Shown in pieces: positions 9,327-17,546 of a stretch of 64,000 nt of DNA. This DNA is from Chloroflexota bacterium (lineage in GTDB: Bacteria; Chloroflexota; Dehalococcoidia; Lucifugimonadales; Lucifugimonadaceae): NCBI GenBank assembly GCA_002730555.1, contig PCAM01000006.1, positions 62,001 through 126,000 of the forward strand. The letters run 5' to 3'. The notes under the pieces are model-generated. The model saw only the letters and a list, made by a program, of their open reading frames with translations, was not told the DNA's origin and ran no database searches. Numbering within the stretch: the first letter of the stretch is position 1; the number at the start of each line of letters is the position of its first letter. Made by a program: the position numbers and the translations under genes.

Positions 9327-9647
9327 TCACGCCCCGGCCTCAACTCCGGTGAAGTGCGGTATAACTTCGGTGGAGAACTGTTCTAGCTGTTCGAGTATCA
9401 CCGATTGAGGCGTGCCAATAACGGCGCCCGCGTTGACGAACTCCGGACCCGGGTAAAGGTCCTGGAGCGGCATCAGCTTCTCCACGATCAGTTCCTCGTT
9501 GGGGAACAAGCGGTTGTTGGCCGCGATGCCCCCGAATCCGATGTTATTGAAATCGATGTGCCCGGCGTAGAGCGTTCCGAACTCCTTGATCATGTGTTGC
9601 AACTCTCCTGAGCGGGCGTGCATAGAGGGATCGCACGCCTTCGCCAC
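9327..9647 (-). pseudogene. Probable C-terminal remnant of a luciferase-like (LLM) flavin monooxygenase
   Basis: A 106-residue ORF starting with GTG. Its last 60 residues (EELIVEKLMPLQDLYPG, then VIGTPQSVILEQLEQF and EVIPHF) resemble the end of LLM-class flavin-dependent oxidoreductases, which normally have over 300 residues. The first 40 residues are weaker. Only 50 bp separate it from the arabinofuranosidase gene upstream, so there is no room for the missing barrel. This points to a 5' truncation. The family assignment rests on the short GTPQSVxxxLExF pattern and is uncertain. If it is a genuine small protein, I do not know its function. Confidence 0.4.
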
Positions 9648-9699
9648 TCATTTCGGGCGATATTAACCGCGGGACGCCGCGTTCGGGGCGCCGGAGTGG

Positions 9700-11202
9700 C
9701 TAGCCCGTTGTATTCAGCGATGCCAAAACGAGCGACATCGGCGGCATCACCACCTGCGCGACGCCGTCTTCCACGGCAACGTCACACGTCGCCGGGGCCA
9801 CGTTGTCCGGCGCGTCCCAGTCGTTGTGCGCCTGGGGGTCGTCGCCGGTGAGCAGCCATCCCTGGTCAGCTTCCGACACGGAACGGCCGATCACCCGGAG
9901 GGTCGCCGTTACCGAATTTGCGAGGTCACGGTTCACCGCAAACACCGTCGTCCGCCCGTCGACCCCGTCATAAGACGCGGAGACATCCAGCGACGGGACC
10001 TCACCTCGGTCCCCAGCGCTATACACCGGCCCGTCGACGACCGGTGTGAGGGAATCACCGGACGCAAGCTCCGCGTACCGGACGAACGGGTGGTAGATCG
10101 ACTGGAAGAGGAGTCCGTCCCTGCGGGTGATTATTGGGGCGATCACGTTCACGATCTGGGCCAGACAGGCCATCTTCACAACGTCGGCATTGCGGATGAA
10201 CGAGTTCAGGTATTGCGCGACGACCAGTGCGTCCTCCAGGTTGTAGACTTCTTCGATCAGGTGCGGCGCTTGCTCCCACGCGCCTTTGGAATGCGTGCTG
10301 CCCCGTGCCCGGTACCAGACGTTCCACTCGTCAAATGACAGGTACACCTGTTTGGATGACTTCTTGACCGCCCGCACGTAACCCAAAAGCGATCGGTAGT
10401 CCTGGATGATGCGATCGATCTCGACGCCCTCGGCAAGGAACCAGGGAGTGTCGTCGCTTTCGTTCCGGGAGTAGCGATGTGCCGAGATGTAGTCGACGTC
10501 GTCCCATGTGTACTCAAGAGCGACGCGATCCCACTCCATGTACTCCGGCATGTGGTTGCCAGACGACCCTGCGATGATGGTCTCGATGGTTGGATCGACG
10601 CCCTTCATCAGTTTTCCGGCCTGCTCCGCACGAAGCGCGTACTCCGCCGCGGGGACGTGCCCCGCCTGCCACGGCCCGTCCATTTCGTTGCCAAGACACC
10701 AGACCTTCACGTCGTGCGGGTCGGCATGGCCGTTGGAACGGCGCAGGTCTGACCAGTAGGTTCCCGAAGGGTGGTTGCAGTATTCGACCAGCTCGGCCGC
10801 CGACTTGGCGGCGCCGGTACCGAGGTTGACGGCCATCATCGGGCTGGTGCCGACGGCTGTACACCAGTCCATGAACTCGTCGGTTCCAAACGTGTTCGGT
10901 TCAGTGGTCTGCCACGCAAAATCGGCACGCGCCGGACGCCGGTCCGACGGGCCGATTCCGTCCTTCCAATCGTAATTACTGACGAAATTTCCGCCCGGGT
11001 AACGAACATACGGCATACGCATAGGGCGCATCGCCTCCAGCACATCACGCCGGAATCCGTGCTCGTCAGACAACGGATTGCCGGGGTCGTAAACGCCGTC
11101 GTACACAGCCCGCCCGAGGTGCTCCAGGAATCCGCTGAAGATCCGCCCGTCGATCTTCCCCGCGTTGCGGTCCGGATCAAGTGTGATCGTGGCTTTGGGC
11201 AT
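9700..11202 (-). CDS. abfA: Alpha-L-arabinofuranosidase, GH51
   Basis: 500-residue intracellular-type GH51 enzyme that releases L-arabinofuranose from arabinans, arabinoxylans or arabinogalactans. The N-terminal part of the barrel holds IFSGFLEHLGRAVYDG and MPYVRYPGGNFVSNYDW, both strongly family-specific. The acid/base Glu is in CLGNEMDGPWQ (near residue 175) and the nucleophile Glu is in LSFDEWNVWY (near residue 295). The C-terminal 120 residues fit the beta-sandwich domain. No signal peptide is visible, so it probably acts in the cytoplasm on imported oligosaccharides. It diverges from the uronate-dehydrogenase-like gene on the plus strand, sharing a 150-bp upstream region. Confidence 0.95.
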   Translation of the reverse strand: MPKATITLDPDRNAGKIDGRIFSGFLEHLGRAVYDGVYDPGNPLSDEHGFRRDVLEAMRPMRMPYVRYPGGNFVSNYDWKDGIGPSDRRPARADFAWQTTEPNTFGTDEFMDWCTAVGTSPMMAVNLGTGAAKSAAELVEYCNHPSGTYWSDLRRSNGHADPHDVKVWCLGNEMDGPWQAGHVPAAEYALRAEQAGKLMKGVDPTIETIIAGSSGNHMPEYMEWDRVALEYTWDDVDYISAHRYSRNESDDTPWFLAEGVEIDRIIQDYRSLLGYVRAVKKSSKQVYLSFDEWNVWYRARGSTHSKGAWEQAPHLIEEVYNLEDALVVAQYLNSFIRNADVVKMACLAQIVNVIAPIITRRDGLLFQSIYHPFVRYAELASGDSLTPVVDGPVYSAGDRGEVPSLDVSASYDGVDGRTTVFAVNRDLANSVTATLRVIGRSVSEADQGWLLTGDDPQAHNDWDAPDNVAPATCDVAVEDGVAQVVMPPMSLVLASLNTTG

Positions 11203-11353
11203 GTGCTTCCTTAATTTCGTTGAGCCTGCAAACGGCCTATGAGTTGATCTTCCCGGTAAATAACCGCCCGAATAGGCCTAGACTCGTGCCGTTCCCGGCG
11301 CAGGTCAAGCCTCAGTCGGGCCGCAACATATCCGGGTCGATCGCAAGGAGTAC
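11203..11353. promoter_or_regulatory. Divergent promoter region between abfA and a uronate-dehydrogenase-like gene
   Basis: These 150 bases separate two divergent sugar-metabolism genes and must carry both promoters. An AAGGAG ribosome binding site for the plus-strand gene ends at 11350. I could not assign -35/-10 boxes or an operator with confidence. Confidence 0.4.
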
Positions 11354-12121
11354 TTGAAGTTGAAGATCCTCATCACCGGCATCGGCGGAACCATTGGCAG
11401 CGTCATCGCCGACGCCCTTAGCGAACGGCATGAAGTGACCGGGATAGACATTCGGCCGCTGGAACGACCGGGTGTCGTGGTGGCAGATCTCACCGATATC
11501 GATGCAATCACGCCGCGATTTGAGGGCGTTGACGCCGTGGTCCACCTGGCTGCGGAACGCCGGCACACCCCGGACATCGGCTGGGACCTGCTATTGCCCA
11601 CCAACATCGTCGCCACGGCCAATGTTTACGACGCTGCGCACGCCGCCGGGGTGCGCCGCTTTGTGTTTGCCAGCTCGATGCATGTCATGGGCAACTATGA
11701 GTCGGACGAGCCGTGGGCATCCATCGCCGCCGGACGATATGACGGCCTTGAGCCAGAGAAGGCGCCGCTGGTCACTGGGGATATGCCGGTGCGGCCGGAC
11801 GGTCGGTACGCGGCGACTAAGGCACTGGGGGAGTCGCTGGGGCGCTACTACTCAGATTGCGAGGGCATGGAAGTCGTGTGCGTGCGCCTGGGAACGATCG
11901 CTGACAGCGACGCCATCGGCGATGATCCGCGCGGCTACGTGAGCTGGTTCAGTCATAGAGATCTTGCGGGATTCTTCTCGGCCTGTGTCGAGGCGCCCGG
12001 TATTAAGTACGAGATCGTGTACGGGGCGTCCGGCAACACCTGGAAAATTTACGACACCGTTTCGGGTTGGAAAGCGCTGGGGTTCACGCCATCCGACAAC
12101 GCGGAGGATCACAGGCGATAA
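11354..12121 (+). CDS. NAD-dependent epimerase/dehydratase, uronate-dehydrogenase-like
   Basis: 255-residue extended short-chain dehydrogenase. The dinucleotide-binding motif is at the very start (LITGIGGTIGSVIADAL), the acidic residue GIDIRP binds NAD ribose, and the catalytic Tyr and Lys are in RYAATKALGE. The C-terminal part (SWFSHRDLAGFF, EIVYGASGN and the LGFTPSDNAED end) resembles uronate dehydrogenase, which oxidises galacturonate or glucuronate to aldarolactones. Both TTG at 11354 and TTG at 11360 could start it; the AAGGAG site is 3 and 9 bases away respectively, so 11360 is plausible. The neighbouring arabinofuranosidase and nearby enolase-superfamily gene support a role in plant or algal sugar catabolism. 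Simple sugar epimerases are an alternative. Confidence 0.8.
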   Translation: MKLKILITGIGGTIGSVIADALSERHEVTGIDIRPLERPGVVVADLTDIDAITPRFEGVDAVVHLAAERRHTPDIGWDLLLPTNIVATANVYDAAHAAGVRRFVFASSMHVMGNYESDEPWASIAAGRYDGLEPEKAPLVTGDMPVRPDGRYAATKALGESLGRYYSDCEGMEVVCVRLGTIADSDAIGDDPRGYVSWFSHRDLAGFFSACVEAPGIKYEIVYGASGNTWKIYDTVSGWKALGFTPSDNAEDHRR

Positions 12122-12146
12122 CGTAGGAATGAACAGGACCCGCTGT

Positions 12147-13382
12147 CTACTCGACGATCGCAAAAGACCGGAACGACGCCATGATCGCGTCCTCGATCTC
12201 GTCGTACCGCTCGGTGTACCCTCCGTACGAGGCGCCAAAGCCGAAGTCGTCGCCGTGGAGATAGGACAGGTGCGCCCACTTGACCGCGCCTTCGGCCTCC
12301 GTAAAGAGGATTAGTCGCGCCTGCAACCCGGAGTCGGTGGTGAACGGTTCGTTGGACAGCACCTCGTACGTCCCGGACTTCTCGATCTCTATCTGGAATC
12401 GCCGGGCATAGGTCACCGCGTCCGGATCTGCCCCAGCCAGTTCTCCCACGAAAGCTTCCTCAACATCAAGGTACTCCTCGATGATGAACAACGCCTCTCC
12501 TCCGGTTCCGTTGAACGTCTCGCCCATCAGTTCATTTCGCGGCGCGGGCCTCAGATCGCCCGGCACCGCCATCGTGAACGGATTGATGGTGCTTAAGTAG
12601 CTTCGGGTCTCGGCGTTATCGGTTTCCCCGATGATCGGCGGGACATGAACGGTTATCGGCCTGCCGTACTCCAGATAGTGGGCTTCCACGGACTGCGGCA
12701 GCAATCTCTCCGAGATGGCCAGCAGGCCGCCGAAATTGGATCCCGGTGCGCCACCTTCCAGCAGGATCATGCGCACCAGGTTGTCATTAATCCCTGCGAA
12801 CACCTCCACGCTCTCGGCGGCGTCTACGCCGGGGACTGTTCCGGTCACGTGGTACACTCCCTCGCCGCCGAGTTCGGTGATGTTCACCGTGGCCGTTGAT
12901 GTATCTATCTGCCCCACCACATCGGCATCTACCGTCAGGCTTGCCGGTTCGTCGCCCGCATCGCTGACCGTCCAGATACCGCTGTTGGGGTCTCTGCGAT
13001 AGCGCTGTGCGTCCACAATGCGGTTCTCGGCGCTGGTGAAGCCTGATATCGACCCCGTGGTTGCGTTACTGCGGGTGACGACTATGTTTGCGCCTAATCC
13101 AGACCTTGCGGCGTGGATCGTTGTGATCAAAGACTGCTCCCCATCGGCCGTGACGTCATCCACCGTTAATTGCGCCTCCACCTGCCAGCTCCGGACTTCC
13201 GACATCGCCGCCGAGATCGTCGGCAGGACCATCGCAGGATCAGTGGAGGGGCTCACCGCCGTCGCATCTGGGGACGCGGAAGCCGGAATGGCGTCGGAGG
13301 CCCCATCGCCGCCACACGCGCCGGCGGCGATGGCGATCAAAGTGGAGATGGTGACCTTGATCAGAAGCGGATGAATTTTCAA
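12147..13382 (-). CDS. Secreted lipoprotein, LppX/LprG-like
   Basis: 411-residue protein with a lipoprotein signal: MKIHPLLIKVTISTLIAIAA then GAC at the predicted lipidation Cys, followed by a Ser/Ala/Pro-rich linker. Residues 60-240 (SEVRSWQVEAQLTVDD, then VYHVTGTVPG) look like the LppX/LprAFG-type beta-rich domain that forms a hydrophobic pocket in mycobacterial relatives. The last 150 residues form a second domain (INPFTMAVPGDLR, FIIEEYLDVEEAF) with a PsbP-like flavour. It probably sits on the outer face of the cell membrane. It converges with the uronate-dehydrogenase-like gene, their stops only 25 bp apart. Ligand and role are unknown. Confidence 0.75.
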   Translation of the reverse strand: MKIHPLLIKVTISTLIAIAAGACGGDGASDAIPASASPDATAVSPSTDPAMVLPTISAAMSEVRSWQVEAQLTVDDVTADGEQSLITTIHAARSGLGANIVVTRSNATTGSISGFTSAENRIVDAQRYRRDPNSGIWTVSDAGDEPASLTVDADVVGQIDTSTATVNITELGGEGVYHVTGTVPGVDAAESVEVFAGINDNLVRMILLEGGAPGSNFGGLLAISERLLPQSVEAHYLEYGRPITVHVPPIIGETDNAETRSYLSTINPFTMAVPGDLRPAPRNELMGETFNGTGGEALFIIEEYLDVEEAFVGELAGADPDAVTYARRFQIEIEKSGTYEVLSNEPFTTDSGLQARLILFTEAEGAVKWAHLSYLHGDDFGFGASYGGYTERYDEIEDAIMASFRSFAIVE

Positions 13383-13669
13383 GCCTGTCCCTTAATTCTG
13401 TCCTGATGCTGGTAGGGGTGCGTGGGAACGCCGTCTGAGATGTCCTATTCTCGCGATCCCCCACTCGTGCCGGGCCGCGTTATTACGATCTGTGGACCAT
13501 TTCATTCCGGGTATACGTGAGTTAGCACTCAACGGACTGTGAGAATCCCCGACCCCCTCAATGGGCCGCGGCACTAGGGTTCTAGTAGGGAATCTCACGA
13601 CGCCAGCTTGGCGACAGTAAATTGCGTCTCTCGTCGAGACAACACCTGCGACGAACCCCGGAGGATTGA
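13383..13669. other. Intergenic region upstream of lipoprotein and of a small ORF
   Basis: About 290 bases that must hold the minus-strand lipoprotein promoter and a plus-strand promoter for the small ORF at 13670. It contains GTTAGCACTCAACGG, matching one half of a CIRCE element, but the mirror half is absent. I see no RNA gene. Confidence 0.4.
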
Positions 13670-13843
13670 ATGCGTCGGGAACGGGGACATCACGGCGGCG
13701 ACGCCAGTCAAGTGAGCGGCGAGGGCGTTTATTTCACGGCGATCGGACGCGTAGCGACATCCGGTTTGGATCACCTTGGGGACGAGGACCGTGATCCAGC
13801 TATCCCCCTGGACACGTTAGTTCGAGAGCCGTATCTGCGCTAA
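13670..13843 (+). CDS. Possible small protein of 57 residues
   Basis: A plus-strand ORF shorter than the ORF track cut-off. It starts with ATG and is preceded by CCGGAGG at 13658-13664, about six bases upstream, one of the better ribosome binding sites in the window. The product starts MRRERGHHGGDAS and ends LVREPYLR; the second half is acidic with mixed hydrophobic residues and no membrane segment. Its stop overlaps the stop of the convergent sulfatase gene by a few bases. No family is recognised. The start signal argues for expression, but no conservation evidence is available. Confidence 0.42.
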   Translation: MRRERGHHGGDASQVSGEGVYFTAIGRVATSGLDHLGDEDRDPAIPLDTLVREPYLR

Positions 13844-15201
13844 TCGGGCATCCGTCGCTGCGCCACATCGGGTGCACCAAACTCATCGAGCCACCGTTTT
13901 TCGACAGTTGCGCGCCACTCCTCGGCAAGATATTTCAACTCAGCGGTGACTTCAGGCTCGGAGTCGGCGAGGTTTCGAGATTCTGAAGGGTCCGAATCAA
14001 GATCAGCCAGATGGACGGCGGCTACCGGACTTTCATGCTCCACCAACCGCCCCTCCAGCACAAGCTTCCACTTGCCCCGTCGGACCGCTGTTTGTTCTCC
14101 CCATTCCCAGAAAATCGTGCGTTCCGGCGTCTCGGCCTTATCCGCCAATAGCGTCATCAGGCTCGTTCCATCGATCTCATGTGCACTTGAATCGACACCG
14201 GCGGCTTCCAGGATCGTCGGCACGATGTCCATCGCCACGCCTGGTTGATCTGTCACCACACCACCATCTACACGCTCCGGCCAACGGATAATCCCCGGGA
14301 GCCGTATCCCGCCCTCGTAAAGGCTGCCTTTGTGGCCCTTCAACCGACCAACCGTACCGCCGTAATACGGATCAAGGGTGCCATCGAGCCAATTTCGGGA
14401 CTCGCGTGACGGGCCGTTGTCGGACATGAATACCGACATCGTGTTGTCGCCGACGCCTAGACGGTCGACTTCGTTCAAGATCTTTCCGATCGCGTCGTCC
14501 ACCGAACTGATCATTGCCGCCATCATCTGTCGATCCCACGGCAGATCCGGAAAACGGTCCACGTACTCCTCGGGCGCATGCATCGGGTAGTGCGGAGCAT
14601 TGAAAGGAACATAGAGCAGGAACGGATTGCCGGACGCGTGCATTTTTCGCATGTACTCGATGGCTTTGTCCGTAATCAGTTCCGTGAAGTATTCGCCGTT
14701 ATGCCACACTTCCTCGTCGTTCTCCCAGAGATCATGGGTCGGGTTCGGACTGGGTGGTTGATTGGCGCTGTAGAAAAAGATGTGTGAGTAGTAATCGATG
14801 GTTCCGGCAAGGAAGCCGAACGAGTCGTTAAATCCGTGGTGCGAAGGACGCGCGTGCTCGGTCAGCCCCAGGTGCCATTTCCCGGCCATAGCGGTCTCGT
14901 ATCCGGCCGAACCGAGCATCGTGGCGATAGTCGTCGCCGATTGCCGCAATCCGGCGGTCTCACGCCCACCGCGCAAGACTCCGCGAATACCCGCGTTCCC
15001 CGGATAACGGCCTGTCAGCAGCGCCGCCCGGGATGGGCTGCAGACGGGGGAATTCGAGTACCAGTCGGTGAACCTCACGCCCTCTGCGGCCATTCGGTCC
15101 AGGTTCGGAGTACGGAAATCGGTCGCGCCCATGCACGAAAGGTCACCGTACCCCTGGTCGTCTGTCAGGAAGATGAGGAAGTTAGGTCGGCCGTCGAGCA
15201 T
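13840..15201 (-). CDS. Type I sulfatase (first of tandem pair by coordinate)
   Basis: 453-residue arylsulfatase-family enzyme that hydrolyses sulfate esters. The calcium-site Asp pair is in FLTDDQGYGDLSC near residue 13. The formylglycine motif is SPVCSPSRAALLTGRYPG, with Cys as the residue to be oxidised. Active-site MAGKWHLGL and MSDNGPS follow at the expected spacing. No signal peptide is visible. The protein closely matches the neighbouring sulfatase upstream over its whole length, so the pair arose by tandem duplication. A formylglycine-generating enzyme is not in the window and must come from elsewhere for activity. Likely substrates are sulfated carbohydrates or other organic sulfate esters; the sequence does not say which. 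Confidence 0.93.
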   Translation of the reverse strand: MLDGRPNFLIFLTDDQGYGDLSCMGATDFRTPNLDRMAAEGVRFTDWYSNSPVCSPSRAALLTGRYPGNAGIRGVLRGGRETAGLRQSATTIATMLGSAGYETAMAGKWHLGLTEHARPSHHGFNDSFGFLAGTIDYYSHIFFYSANQPPSPNPTHDLWENDEEVWHNGEYFTELITDKAIEYMRKMHASGNPFLLYVPFNAPHYPMHAPEEYVDRFPDLPWDRQMMAAMISSVDDAIGKILNEVDRLGVGDNTMSVFMSDNGPSRESRNWLDGTLDPYYGGTVGRLKGHKGSLYEGGIRLPGIIRWPERVDGGVVTDQPGVAMDIVPTILEAAGVDSSAHEIDGTSLMTLLADKAETPERTIFWEWGEQTAVRRGKWKLVLEGRLVEHESPVAAVHLADLDSDPSESRNLADSEPEVTAELKYLAEEWRATVEKRWLDEFGAPDVAQRRMPD

Positions 15202-15256
15202 TCGGTGGAGCCTTGTAGTTGGTTGTTAGATGCCAGATACGCGTGAGGACCCGGGT

Positions 15257-16624
15257 TCAAACCATCCGGTACGTACGAACTTCCTCACCCCTCACGGCGT
15301 ACTCATCCGACCAGCGCCTTTCAATCGCGGCTCGCCACTCTTCAGCCAGTTGCTTCAGCTCGGTGGTGATCGCCGGTTCCTTGTCGACTAGATTGATCGC
15401 CTCGGCGGGATCTGTCTCAAGGTCGGAAAGATGGATTTCGGCGATCGAATCCTCGTGCTCCACGAGCTGCCCGTTTAGCACCAGCTTCCATTTCCCGCGT
15501 CGGACGGCCGTTTGATCGCCGATCTCCCAGAAGAGTGATCGATCGTCCAGTTTCGCCCGCTGCGTTACGTGTCCCAGAAGACTGGTCCCATCGATCTCGT
15601 ACTGCCTAACGTCGATCTCCGCGGCGTCCAGTACTGTCGGGACAACGTCCATCGAGGCGACCGGCGTGTCGGAGACGACGCCTTTCGCTATGTGACCAGG
15701 CCAGTTCAAGATTCCCGGGAGCCGGATTCCGCCTTCAAACAGGCTGTATTTGTGACCTTTGAATTGGCCGGATGTACCGCCGTAGTACGGATCGAGCGTT
15801 CCGTCCAGCCAGTTCCGTGACTCCCGAGAAGGGCCGTTGTCTGAGGTGAATACGGAAAGCGTGTCTTCGGACAGACCAAGCCGGTCGACCTCGTTCATGA
15901 TCTTGCCGATAGAGTCGTCCACGGCGCTGATCATCGCCGCCATCACCTGACGATCCCATGGCAGATGATCGAACATCTCCATGTATTCGCGAGGGGCGTG
16001 CATCGGGTAGTGCGGTGCGTTGAACGGCACGTACAGGAAGAAGGGCTGGTCTTTTGCCGCCATATCACGCATGTACTCGACCGCTTTCTCTGCGATCAGT
16101 TTCGTGAAATATCGGCCGTTTATCCACACCTCGTTGTCGTCCTCCCAGAGATCGTGTGTGGCGTTCTGACCTGGACCACCCTGATTAGCCCCGTAGTAGA
16201 AGATGTGCGAGTAGTAATCGATACACCCGGCGAAGAAACCAAACGAATGGTCGAAGCCGTGGGCTTGCGGGCGCGATTCCTCGGTGAGCCCGAGATGCCA
16301 CTTTCCAGAAAGGGCGGTGTGGTAACCCGCGTCACGCAGCATGGTGGCAAGCGTGGGGGTCGACTGTGGAAGCCCGGCCGTCGAGCGGTGACCGCGGAGG
16401 ATCTCACGAATTCCCGCATTGCCAGGGTACCGACCTGAAAGCAGGGCAGCGCGTGAAGGGCTGCACACCGGGCTGTTCGAGTACCAGTCCGTGAATCTGA
16501 ACCCGTCATTGGCTAGACGGTCCAAGTTTGGCGTCCGGAAGTCGGTCGCTCCCATACACGAAAGATCGCCGTAACCCTGATCATCGGTCAAGAATACGAT
16601 GACGTTGGGTCGTGAGTCGGGCAT
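15257..16624 (-). CDS. Type I sulfatase (second of tandem pair)
   Basis: Arylsulfatase-family enzyme of about 455 residues, a tandem paralogue of the gene just downstream. It carries the same motifs: FLTDDQGYGDLSC, SPVCSPSRAALLSGRYPG with the formylglycine Cys, LSGKWHLGL and TSDNGPSRESRNWLDG. The ORF track start at 16663 adds 13 residues; the ATG at 16624 (MPDSRPNVIVFL) aligns with the start of the paralogue. The 55-bp gap between the two genes suggests co-transcription. The two proteins differ mostly in the C-terminal third, which in this family shapes the substrate pocket, so they may have divergent specificity. No export signal is evident. Confidence 0.93.
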   Translation of the reverse strand: MPDSRPNVIVFLTDDQGYGDLSCMGATDFRTPNLDRLANDGFRFTDWYSNSPVCSPSRAALLSGRYPGNAGIREILRGHRSTAGLPQSTPTLATMLRDAGYHTALSGKWHLGLTEESRPQAHGFDHSFGFFAGCIDYYSHIFYYGANQGGPGQNATHDLWEDDNEVWINGRYFTKLIAEKAVEYMRDMAAKDQPFFLYVPFNAPHYPMHAPREYMEMFDHLPWDRQVMAAMISAVDDSIGKIMNEVDRLGLSEDTLSVFTSDNGPSRESRNWLDGTLDPYYGGTSGQFKGHKYSLFEGGIRLPGILNWPGHIAKGVVSDTPVASMDVVPTVLDAAEIDVRQYEIDGTSLLGHVTQRAKLDDRSLFWEIGDQTAVRRGKWKLVLNGQLVEHEDSIAEIHLSDLETDPAEAINLVDKEPAITTELKQLAEEWRAAIERRWSDEYAVRGEEVRTYRMV

Positions 16625-16745
16625 GTGTGGGCCTAAGTAATGGTGTGCGCCTGGCTGGATCAAGAGGCTGCCACAGACTACATGAACGGCTCACGTTTTT
16701 GGCGGGAGACCTTCAACCGCTAGTCGGACCTGAATCCGCAGGCGC

Positions 16746-17184
16746 TCACGCCTGCGTACGTGGTCGGTACTGGAGCGCCTCTGCCAGGTGGCTCCGTCAT
16801 GATCTGTTCTGACCCCGCAAGGTCCGCCACGGGGCGGGCAACTTCGAGTACGCGGTGGAAACTACGAGCCGACAGTGGGAGTTGGATCATCGCCATCTGG
16901 AGGAGCGAACGCGCTGCTTCCTCCACCTGGCAATCGTTCCACACCTCTACTGGCCCCATTTCGCCGTTGGCGACGATCCCGGAGCCGTCGAAACGGGCGC
17001 GTTGCACTTCGCGGGCCGTTTCCACCCGCTGCCGTACGTCTTCCGAACCAGCCGCGGACGGTGGTCCCGTCAGCTTCTCGTACTCAACCCTCGGGACGTC
17101 CACAAATAGGTCAATACGGTCCAGCATTGGCCCGGAAATGCGCCGCTGATACCGGGCCACGGAACTCGTCGAACAACCGCACTC
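16746..17184 (-). pseudogene. comM: C-terminal remnant of ComM/YifB (magnesium-chelatase-like AAA protein)
   Basis: A fragment of the competence-related ComM family, which has about 500 residues when complete. It begins abruptly inside the conserved cysteine region (ECGCSTSSVARYQ) and continues RRISGPMLDRIDLFVDVPRV, then LPLSARSFHRVLEVARPVADLAG. The usual family ending, HLAEALQYRPRTQA, is present but in a different frame from the preceding text, so there is also a frameshift close to the end. The Walker A and B motifs are in the missing N-terminal part. It abuts a fragment of mqnD, consistent with a deletion that joined two genes. It is not functional. Confidence 0.82.
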
Positions 17185-17185
17185 T

Positions 17186-17324
17186 CGATCCGTGTCGCCA
17201 AAATAACCACAGGGACCTTGGTGCGGGCGTACACGATCGCATCGTGCAGCGCCAGCGCGTGGAACATGAACGCGTCGTCGGCATCGGGACTGTGACCGAT
17301 TGAAAGGGGCCTCTGATCTGCCAT
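17186..17324 (-). pseudogene. mqnD: N-terminal remnant of MqnD (1,4-dihydroxy-6-naphthoate synthase)
   Basis: The ORF beginning at 17324 reads MADQRPLSIGHSPDADDAFM, the family start of MqnD, the periplasmic-binding-protein-fold enzyme that converts cyclic de-hypoxanthine futalosine to 1,4-dihydroxy-6-naphthoate. Resemblance is clear for only about 25 residues. By about 17185 the sequence becomes comM in another frame, so roughly nine tenths of the gene is gone. It lies downstream of mqnA on the same strand, as mqnD often does. Confidence 0.72.
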
Positions 17325-17546
17325 TTGGTCGGGTTGCCTCTTCTCGGCGCGCCTCGATTGATTGTGGGAAGTGGGGTCGGGTTGATTAACCGGATACCAC
17401 GGTCAGCGAGGCCGAACTGGATCCGTCCGACAGGTGACCGTTGAAAACTTCAAGGATGTCGCACTCGGCGGTTGGCTGGGCCAGCGCTAACCTTCCGGCG
17501 GATGGTCGATAGCAATGTCTTCCTCATTCTCCGGACGATGCGGCGG

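Noticed and set aside
13510-13545. CIRCE (HrcA) heat-shock operator
   Set aside because: TTAGCACTC is present, but nine bases later the sequence is TGAGAATCC rather than GAGTGCTAA. No chaperone gene follows.
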